NCBI GenBank assembly: GCA_052035955.1
Contig: JBPOHD010000018.1
Coordinates: forward strand, 1 to 30,849
Source of the DNA: JAEUNJ01 sp052035955
Lineage (GTDB): Bacteria > Pseudomonadota > Gammaproteobacteria > Burkholderiales > Rhodocyclaceae
Reading direction: 5' to 3'
DNA length: 30,849 bases
The notes under the pieces are model-generated. The model worked only from the letters and a program-made list of their open reading frames with translations, did no database searches and had not been told where the DNA came from. The translations under genes were made by a program, and so were the position numbers. This document shows positions 7,570 to 13,738 of the stretch, piece by piece (position 1 is the stretch's first letter; every line of letters starts with the position of its first letter).

Positions 7570-8492
7570 AGGTACTCGTCACCGGCGCGGCCGGATTCAT
7601 CGGGCGCTACCTCGTGCCGATGCTGGCGGACCTGGGCCACGAGGTCCTGGCGACAGACCTCCAGTTGCCAAGGGAGACCGCGACATCGCCCCGCGTGACC
7701 TGGCTGCGACTGGATGTCTCCCGGGCCGAGGAGGTCTATCGGGCGATGCTGGGCCAGCGGCCCGAGGCCGTCGTGCACCTGGTCTCCTGGCTCGCCGCAC
7801 CCTGCGAGGAAAACCCGCTCCGGGGCTGGGAAATCAACTTCCGGTCCACCCAGTTCCTGCTCGACGCCGGCATCGCCGCCGGCCTGCGGCGCTTCGTGTT
7901 CACCAGTTCCATCTCCGTCTTCGGCCGCGGATTGCCGGAGCCGGTCGCCGACGATGCGGTCAAGGAGCCGGCGACCATCTACGGCCAGACCAAGCTGGCC
8001 TGCGAACACCTGCTGCGCTGGTACAAGGCGAAGCACGGCCTCAAGGTCGGCGCCGTCCGCTTCCCCTGGGTATACGGCCCCGGCCGCGAGAACGGCATCA
8101 CCGCCGCCTATTCCTCGAAGCTGCTCGACGCGCTGGCGGCGGGGCAGCCCCTCCGGATAGGCTTCCCCGAGGAAAAGGGCGACTGGCTCTACGTCAAGGA
8201 CGCCTGCAAGGCCCTGCTCCTGCTCCTGGGCCGGGACGACGTTCCCCGGGTGGGCTACAACATCATGGGCGGGCTCTACTCGGTGCGGGAAGCCATGGCA
8301 GTGGCGGCACAGGTGTGCCCCGACGCGGACATCGCCTTCGATGCGAATCCCGCGGTCTCCAGCAACCCCTATCCCTTGTCCTACGACGACTCGGCCGCCC
8401 GCCGGGAACTCGGCTGGGCACCCGACTACAGCCTGGCGGACGGCATCCGCGAACACATCGCCATCGTCCGGGCTTCCCTCGGTCGGCAATGA
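7566..8492 (+). CDS. NAD-dependent epimerase/dehydratase, extended SDR
   Basis: The 308-residue extended short-chain dehydrogenase/reductase has GAAGFIG (7-13) for dinucleotide binding, with Asp31 after strand 2 favouring NAD(H). The catalytic set is TSSISVFG (Ser around 114-117), Tyr139 and Lys143 in YGQTK. RFPWVYGPGRENG and GDWLYVKDACKALLLLL are typical of sugar-nucleotide epimerases and related dehydrogenases. It overlaps the previous gene by ATGA and the next (larC) by ATGA, so it is translated in a coupled series. The substrate may be a sugar acid or a product of the LarA-like reaction; homology alone cannot decide between epimerase, dehydratase and dehydrogenase. Confidence 0.88.
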   Translation: MKVLVTGAAGFIGRYLVPMLADLGHEVLATDLQLPRETATSPRVTWLRLDVSRAEEVYRAMLGQRPEAVVHLVSWLAAPCEENPLRGWEINFRSTQFLLDAGIAAGLRRFVFTSSISVFGRGLPEPVADDAVKEPATIYGQTKLACEHLLRWYKAKHGLKVGAVRFPWVYGPGRENGITAAYSSKLLDALAAGQPLRIGFPEEKGDWLYVKDACKALLLLLGRDDVPRVGYNIMGGLYSVREAMAVAAQVCPDADIAFDANPAVSSNPYPLSYDDSAARRELGWAPDYSLADGIREHIAIVRASLGRQ

Positions 8493-9775
8493 ACCGGCGG
8501 CACCTCCACCTGCAGGCCCTCGGCGGCATCGCCGGCGACATGTTCGTGGCGGCCATGCTGGATGCCTTCCCCGGCTTCGCGGAACAGGTGTTCCGCGACG
8601 TGGCGGCCGTCCTGCCCCCGGAGGCGGGCCGGGCGACGATGGAGCGGGTGTCCAGGAACGCGATCGCCGCCGCCCATTTCTCCCTCCGGGATGCGGACGA
8701 CTCCGTCCCTCGCGCCGGCCGGAACGGGCACGAACGCGACGATGCCGCCGCCCCCCGGCGTTATCGGCCCGCGGGCCGTCGGCCGGACGGAATGCTCTCC
8801 CCCGCCGGGGCGGATCCCGCGGCCTGCGGCGATTACGCCGCCATCCGGGCCCGCATCGAGGCCGCCGGGCTGTCCGAGGCCACCGCCGGCCATGCCCTGG
8901 GCATCCTGGAAATCCTGGCCCGGGCCGAGTCGCGGATCCACGGCGTGCCCCTCGAGGCAGTGCATTTCCACGAGATCGCCGGATTCGATTCCCTGATGGA
9001 CGTGGTCGCCGCGGCGAGCGTCATCGCGGCCATCGCACCGGCCAGCTGGAGCACCGAGAGCCTTCCCCTGGGAACCGGCCGGGTCGGGACCCGGCACGGA
9101 TTGCTGCCCGTTCCGGCCCCGGCGACGGCCCTGATGCTGGAGGGCTATCCCTGGCATGCCGACGGGGTGGCCGGCGAACGCGTGACGCCCACCGGTGCCG
9201 CCATCCTGCGCTACCTGGTGCCCCCCGAGCATTGCCGCAGGAATCCCGCCGGCACCCTGGTCGCGTCGGGCTACGGCGCCGGCACGAAGCAGTTTCCCGG
9301 CATGGCCAACGTCCTGCGTGTCCTCGCCTTCGAGCCGGTCGCCGAGGATGCAAAGGAGGCCGTCGAGGTCCTCGCGCTGGAGTTCGACATCGACGACATG
9401 ACGGGCGAGGAGATCGGCATCGCCGCGTCCCGGCTGCGGGAACTGGACGGGATCCTCGACCTGGTTCTGGTGCCGGGGCAGGGAAAGAAGGGGCGCCCCG
9501 TCACGACCTTCCGCCTGCAGGTCTCGCCCGACCGCCTCGCCGCCTGCGGCGAGGCGATCTTCCAGGAGACTTCGACGATAGGGATCCGCTACGCGACCAT
9601 GCGCCGCATGGTCCTCGAGCGCCGTCACCGGCGTTCGCCGGAAGGCTTGCGCATCAAGGAAGTGGTCCGCCCGGCGGGACTCACGACGCGGAAGGTGGAG
9701 AGCGACGACCTGGCCCCCGCGGGCGACCTCTTCGCCCGCCGGCAACGCATGAAGAAAGCGGAAGAATCGAGATGA
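8489..9775 (+). CDS. larC: LarC, nickel-pincer cofactor cyclometallase (nickel insertion)
   Basis: The 428-residue protein is a full-length LarC. It has GGIAGDMFVAAMLDAFP at the N-terminus (family FSGISGDM), HGVPLEAVHFHEIAGFDSLMD, then PLGTGRVGTRHGLLPVPAPAT and GERVTPTGAAILR, and LEFDIDDMTGEEIG in the C-terminal half. LarC is a CTP-dependent nickel insertase that completes the pincer nucleotide in the cytoplasm. In L. plantarum the protein is made from two ORFs by frameshifting; here it is a single uninterrupted frame. The His-rich stretch found between the halves of many LarC proteins is absent, replaced by an Arg/Pro/Asp-rich linker (about residues 75-105). The ATG overlaps the upstream stop; the N-terminal extension available in this frame is rejected. 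Confidence 0.93.
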   Translation: MNRRHLHLQALGGIAGDMFVAAMLDAFPGFAEQVFRDVAAVLPPEAGRATMERVSRNAIAAAHFSLRDADDSVPRAGRNGHERDDAAAPRRYRPAGRRPDGMLSPAGADPAACGDYAAIRARIEAAGLSEATAGHALGILEILARAESRIHGVPLEAVHFHEIAGFDSLMDVVAAASVIAAIAPASWSTESLPLGTGRVGTRHGLLPVPAPATALMLEGYPWHADGVAGERVTPTGAAILRYLVPPEHCRRNPAGTLVASGYGAGTKQFPGMANVLRVLAFEPVAEDAKEAVEVLALEFDIDDMTGEEIGIAASRLRELDGILDLVLVPGQGKKGRPVTTFRLQVSPDRLAACGEAIFQETSTIGIRYATMRRMVLERRHRRSPEGLRIKEVVRPAGLTTRKVESDDLAPAGDLFARRQRMKKAEESR

Positions 9776-10569
9776 GCTCCCATGCCTTCGACATCGAGGC
9801 GCGGCTGACCGGCGTCCTCGGGCAATTCCCGGGCCTGGCCATCGCCGTCAGCGGCGGCGTGGACAGCCTGACCCTGGCCACGGCGGCGCAGCGCGTGATG
9901 GCGATCCCGCCCCTGATGGTGCACGCGGTCTCGCCCGCCGTACCGCCGGCGGCGACGGCCCGCGTGCGACGCCACGCGCAAGAACAGGGTTGGTCACTGA
10001 CCGAACTGGATGCCGGTGAAATGGCCGACGCCAACTACCTGGCCAATCCCTACGACCGCTGCTACCACTGCAAGTCCAACCTCTATCGCAGCATCCGCTC
10101 GGTCACCGACCGGCACATCGCCTCCGGCACCAACCTGGACGATCTCTCCGACTACCGTCCGGGGCTGCGGGCGGCGACGGAGCATCGCGTCGTGCATCCC
10201 TTCGTCGAGGGCCGGGTGACCAAGGACGACATCCGGGTCCTGGCGCGCCACTGGGGCCTCGAGTGCGCGGAGCTGCCGGCCCAGCCCTGCCTCGCCAGCC
10301 GGGTCGAGACCGGACTGCCGATCCGGGCCGACGCCCTGCGCTTCGTGGACCGCCTGGAATCGGAACTGCGCGGCATCCTCGGGGAGGGCGCCACGCTGCG
10401 GGTGCGGCTGCGCACCGAGGGGGTCTTCGTGGAGGTCAGGGAGGCGGTCGCGGCCGACCTGGCCCCCCGGCTGGAAGCCTGCGCGCGCCGGACGTGCGAG
10501 GAGGCGGACCGGCTTTTCCGGGCCGTCGTGCCCTACCGGCAAGGGTCCGCCTTCGTCGATGGGACCTGA
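9772..10569 (+). CDS. larE: LarE, ATP-dependent sulfur transferase of nickel-pincer biosynthesis (three-cysteine type)
   Basis: The 265-residue PP-loop ATPase has AVSGGVDSLTLA (Ser27-Ser32) at the N-terminus. It adenylates and sulfurates the carboxylates of the pyridinium precursor made by LarB. Three cysteines stand out: Cys97 and Cys100 in YDRCYHCKSNLY, and Cys173 in AQPCLASR, which corresponds to the sacrificial cysteine of L. plantarum LarE. LarE proteins carrying this triad are reported to hold a [4Fe-4S] cluster and so may act catalytically rather than as single-use sulfur donors. The gene overlaps larC by ATGA and is followed within 5 bases by larB. Confidence 0.93.
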   Translation: MSSHAFDIEARLTGVLGQFPGLAIAVSGGVDSLTLATAAQRVMAIPPLMVHAVSPAVPPAATARVRRHAQEQGWSLTELDAGEMADANYLANPYDRCYHCKSNLYRSIRSVTDRHIASGTNLDDLSDYRPGLRAATEHRVVHPFVEGRVTKDDIRVLARHWGLECAELPAQPCLASRVETGLPIRADALRFVDRLESELRGILGEGATLRVRLRTEGVFVEVREAVAADLAPRLEACARRTCEEADRLFRAVVPYRQGSAFVDGT

Positions 10570-10573
10570 GGCC

Positions 10574-11245
10574 ATGGAGCCCCTGCAGGCGGTCATGGAC
10601 TGGGAGCGGGAGGCCCGCACCGGCCTGTGCGAAGCGGTGTTCGCCGAAGGCAAGACGGTGGACTGCATCGCCGGCATCGTCGAGACGGCGGCCGCGGAAT
10701 CCCGCCGGTTGCTGATCACCCGACTGGCCCCCGAGGCCTTCGACCGCCTGCCGGATGCCGCGCGGACGGCCCTCGACTACGACGGCGTATCGAGGACCGC
10801 GATCCTGGGCCCGACGGCGCCCACCGCCGGGCCCCGGGTCGCGGTCGTCAGCGCCGGCATGTCCGATGCCCCGGTGGCCCGGGAGGCCGGGCGGACGCTG
10901 CAGTTCGCCGGCGTCGGCGCCCAACAGATCGCCGACGTGGGCGTGGCCGGGCTCTGGCGGCTGATGGCGAGGCTGGAGGAGATCAGGAGCCACCAGGTCG
11001 TGCTTGCCGTAGCGGGCATGGAAGGGGCCCTCTTCAGCGTCCTCGCCGGCCTGGTCAGCGCGCCGCTGATCGCCGTCCCCACCTCGGTCGGCTACGGGGT
11101 GGGCGGCGGGGGCCACCTGGCTTTCCACAGTGCCCTGGGAAGCTGCGCGCCCGGGGTCGTGGCGGTGAACATCGACAACGGCTTCGGCGGCGCCCAGGCC
11201 GCCCTGCGCATCCTCAACCTGCTGCGGACCAAGGGCGATTCCTGA
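10574..11245 (+). CDS. larB: LarB, nicotinic acid adenine dinucleotide carboxylase/hydrolase (short form)
   Basis: The 223-residue protein carries the AIR carboxylase-like (PurE-related) LarB domain: ARTGLCEAVFAEGKT, VAVVSAGMSDAPVAREA (residues 89-105), AGMEGALFSVLAGLV, VPTSVGYGVGGGG and SCAPGVVAVNIDNGFGG. Cys191 corresponds to the conserved cysteine that binds the nicotinate ring. LarB carboxylates the pyridinium of NaAD and cleaves the dinucleotide, the first step of cofactor synthesis. The usual N-terminal helical segment of about 30 residues is missing, so this is a short version. ATG 10574 is used; an in-frame ATG at 10559, overlapping larE, is possible and would add five residues. It is the last gene of the block. 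Confidence 0.93.
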   Translation: MEPLQAVMDWEREARTGLCEAVFAEGKTVDCIAGIVETAAAESRRLLITRLAPEAFDRLPDAARTALDYDGVSRTAILGPTAPTAGPRVAVVSAGMSDAPVAREAGRTLQFAGVGAQQIADVGVAGLWRLMARLEEIRSHQVVLAVAGMEGALFSVLAGLVSAPLIAVPTSVGYGVGGGGHLAFHSALGSCAPGVVAVNIDNGFGGAQAALRILNLLRTKGDS

Positions 11246-11277
11246 GCCGCCGGCCGGACCGGGCACCGGCATCGGGT

Positions 11278-11283
11278 TAAACT
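11278..11283 (+). promoter_or_regulatory. Possible -10 element upstream of pxpA
   Basis: TAAACT lies 55 bases before the pxpA ATG in a 93-bp gap after larB. Its setting (GGGTTAAACTTGCCG) resembles betaproteobacterial -10 regions. No convincing -35 is seen. It suggests pxpA starts a new transcript. Confidence 0.35.
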
Positions 11284-11338
11284 TGCCGTCCGCCCGTTCC
11301 GCACACGCCATGGCCCGCCGGCCCCGGTCCCGACCCGC

Positions 11339-12118
11339 ATGAAGACCATCAATCTCAACGCCGACATGGGCGAAAGCTACGGCGCCTGGACCATGGGCGC
11401 CGACGCGGCCCTGCTCGACGTGGTCGCCTCCGCCAACCTGGCCTGCGGCTTCCACGGCGGCGATCCGGACGTCATGCGTCGCAGCGTCGCCGCGGCGGCG
11501 GCCGGCGGCGTCTCCATCGGCGCCCATCCCTCCTTTCCGGACCTGCAGGGCTTCGGGCGCCGGCGCATGGACATGAGCCCCCGCGAGGTGGAGGCCCTGG
11601 TCGCCTACCAGGTCGGCGCCCTGGCCGGCATTGCCGCCATGGAGGGCGCCCGGGTCACCCACGTGAAACCCCACGGCGCCCTGAACAACGTCGTCTGCGT
11701 CGACCGGGGACTGGCCGACGCGGTGGCGAGGGCCGTGCACGCCGTCGATCCCGCGCTGATCCTCCTCGCCCCGGCCTGCTCCGAGCTGCTCGCCGCCGGC
11801 CGGGCGGCGGGACTGCCGACCGCCGTCGAGGTCTTCGCCGACCGGGCCTACGCCGACGACGGGCAGCTGGTGCCCCGCAGCCGGCCGGGCGCCTTCGTCC
11901 ATGGCGCGGAGGCGAGCCTCGCCCATGTGCTGCGCATGCTCGACGAGGGGGCCCTGGTCGCCCTCTCCGGCAGGCGCCTGCCGACGCCCATCGACAGCAT
12001 CTGCGTCCATGGCGACAACGCCGAGGCGGTGGCCGTCGCGGCGGCCCTGCGCCGGGGCCTCGAAGCCGCCGGCTACGCGATCCGCCCCCTGCCGGAACTG
12101 GCCTTGACGACATCATGA
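11339..12118 (+). CDS. pxpA: 5-oxoprolinase subunit PxpA (LamB/YcsF family)
   Basis: The 259-residue product has the whole LamB/YcsF signature: INLNADMGESYG at the start, SANLACGFHGGDP (about 31-43), GAHPSFPDLQGFGRR, THVKPHGALNN (about 105-115), FADRAYADDGQLVPRS and ICVHGDNAEA near the end. It is the subunit that, with PxpB and PxpC, hydrolyses 5-oxoproline with ATP. It overlaps nnr by ATGA. In many genomes it is adjacent to pxpB and pxpC; here pxpC is about 9.9 kb upstream with the GntR/ABC/lar block between. Confidence 0.95.
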   Translation: MKTINLNADMGESYGAWTMGADAALLDVVASANLACGFHGGDPDVMRRSVAAAAAGGVSIGAHPSFPDLQGFGRRRMDMSPREVEALVAYQVGALAGIAAMEGARVTHVKPHGALNNVVCVDRGLADAVARAVHAVDPALILLAPACSELLAAGRAAGLPTAVEVFADRAYADDGQLVPRSRPGAFVHGAEASLAHVLRMLDEGALVALSGRRLPTPIDSICVHGDNAEAVAVAAALRRGLEAAGYAIRPLPELALTTS

Positions 12119-13569
12119 AACCCATCCTCCGACTGCCCGAGCTGCGCGAACTGGAATCCCGCCACGCGGCGGCCGATCCATCCCTGATGGAGCGCGCCGG
12201 CGCCGCCGCGACGGACCTGATCCTCGAACTGCTGGAAGGACGCCGGGAGCCGGCGCTGATCGTCTGCGGGCCGGGCAACAACGGCGGAGACGGCCTGGTG
12301 GCGGCCCGTTTCCTGAAGGAGCGGGGCCATACGCCGGTGGTCGTCTTCGCCGGCGACCCGGCCCGCCTGCCGCCCGACGCCGCCAGGGCACTGGAAGCCT
12401 GGCGCTGGATGGGTGGCCACTGCCACGAAGCCATTCCCGCCGGTACCTATGCCCTGGCCGTCGACGCCCTGTTCGGCATCGGCCTGACCCGGCCGGTGGA
12501 GGGGCGCCATGCGGAACTGGTGGCGGCGATGGAGAGCCTGGGCTGCCCGGTGCTGTCGCTGGACATCCCGAGCGGGCTCGACTCGGAAACGGGCCGCCTC
12601 CTGGGCCGGGCCGTGCGTGCCGACCGCACCCTCAGCTTCATCGCCCTCAAGCCGGGCCTGCTGACCCTGGACGGGCCGGACCACTGCGGTGCCGTCACCG
12701 TGGCCGACCTGGGCCTGGGCCCGGATTTCGGGGCCGCCGGCGGCCGCGTACTGGAGAAGGATATCTTCCAGGCGCTGCTCCGTCCGCGCCCGCGCAACAG
12801 CCACAAGGGCAGCTTCGGCAGCGCCGGCATCCTCGGCGGCGCCCCGGGCATGGCCGGCGCGGCGCTGCTGGCCGGGCGGGCGGCCCTGAAGCTGGGCGCC
12901 GGCCGGGTCCATGTCGGCATGCTGGAACGCCTGGCCGTCGACCCGGTGCAGCCAGAGCTGATGCTGCGGGAGGCGGCGCAGGTGCTGTCCCTGGCCACGG
13001 CCCTGGCCATCGGCCCCGGGCTCGGCGATTCGGCTCCGGCCGTGGACCTGCTGCGCGCGGCCATCGCCGCCGAACTGCCCCTGGTGCTGGACGCCGACGC
13101 CCTCAACCTCCTGGCCGCCCATCCTTCCCTGGCGCGCGAACTGCCGCGCCGCCGGGCGCCGACGCTGCTCACCCCCCATCCGGCCGAGGCGGCCCGCCTG
13201 CTCGGCAGCGACACTGCCGCCGTCCAGGGCGACCGACTGGCGGCCGCCCTCGAACTGGCCCGCCGCTTTCGGGCCGACACCGTCCTCAAGGGGGCCGGCA
13301 GCGTCGTCGCGAGCGCCGACGGCGCCTGGTCGATCAATGCCAGCGGCAACCCGGGCCTGGCCTCGGCCGGCAGCGGCGACGTGCTGACCGGGATCGTCTT
13401 GGCCCTGCTGGCCCAGGGCTGGCCCGCCGACGCGGCCCTGGCCGCCGCCGTCCACCTCCATGGCGAGGCAGCCGAATGGCTGGTGGCGGCCGGCGTCGGC
13501 CCCGTCGGCATGGCGGCCGGCGAGCTCATCGACAGCGCCAGGCACGTCCTGAATACCTGGATCGCATGA
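12115..13569 (+). CDS. nnr: Bifunctional NAD(P)HX repair enzyme: ADP-dependent dehydratase and epimerase
   Basis: The 484-residue fusion has an N-terminal YjeF_N epimerase domain (about 1-205: SLMERAGAAATDLI, VCGPGNNGGDGLVAARFL, VDALFGIGLTRPV, SLDIPSGLDSETG) and a C-terminal ribokinase-like dehydratase domain (about 225-480: HKGSFGSAGILGGAPGMAGAA, LDADALNLLA, TPHPAEAARLL, VLKGAGSVV, GNPGLASAGSGDVLTG). It repairs hydrated NADH and NADPH in the cytoplasm. The start overlaps the pxpA stop (ATGA), so the two are co-translated. Both domains look intact and this is the normal bacterial fused form. Confidence 0.96.
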   Translation: MKPILRLPELRELESRHAAADPSLMERAGAAATDLILELLEGRREPALIVCGPGNNGGDGLVAARFLKERGHTPVVVFAGDPARLPPDAARALEAWRWMGGHCHEAIPAGTYALAVDALFGIGLTRPVEGRHAELVAAMESLGCPVLSLDIPSGLDSETGRLLGRAVRADRTLSFIALKPGLLTLDGPDHCGAVTVADLGLGPDFGAAGGRVLEKDIFQALLRPRPRNSHKGSFGSAGILGGAPGMAGAALLAGRAALKLGAGRVHVGMLERLAVDPVQPELMLREAAQVLSLATALAIGPGLGDSAPAVDLLRAAIAAELPLVLDADALNLLAAHPSLARELPRRRAPTLLTPHPAEAARLLGSDTAAVQGDRLAAALELARRFRADTVLKGAGSVVASADGAWSINASGNPGLASAGSGDVLTGIVLALLAQGWPADAALAAAVHLHGEAAEWLVAAGVGPVGMAAGELIDSARHVLNTWIA

Positions 13570-13589
13570 TCTCCGCCGGCGGGGAATCG

Positions 13590-13615
13590 CGGCAGGCCGT
13601 ACCAATGGCCTGCCG
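13590..13615. terminator. Stem-loop downstream of nnr
   Basis: A perfect 9-bp stem (CGGCAGGCC/GGCCTGCCG) with an 8-base loop lies 20 bases after the nnr stop. It has no T-run, so its terminator activity is uncertain. Confidence 0.45.
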
Positions 13616-13696
13616 GGCTCTCCGGCAAGCGCTTCAACCGCCCCGGGGCGGCGTCCGCCCCCGGCGGACCCGGGCGCCCCGCACGGCCCGGCGGGC

Positions 13697-13702
13697 TAGA
13701 AT
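13697..13702 (+). promoter_or_regulatory. -10 element TAGAAT upstream of the DUF748 gene
   Basis: TAGAAT in the context GGGCTAGAATCG lies 36 bases before the ATG at 13739. The same GCTAGAATCG string recurs before nadC. No clear -35 is visible. Confidence 0.5.
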
Positions 13703-13738
13703 CGACGGCGATTCCCGCACCCTGCCCAGACCCGTGCC

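Noticed and set aside
8341..9771. Possible N-terminal extension of LarE through the same open frame
   Set aside because: The extension lies entirely inside larC in another frame, is Arg/Pro/Gly-rich, and LarE has a normal start with an ATGA overlap at 9772.
10436..12010. 524-codon minus-strand frame opposite larB and pxpA
   Set aside because: Low-complexity Gly/Arg/Asp/His composition typical of antisense frames in GC-rich genes; no motif recognised.
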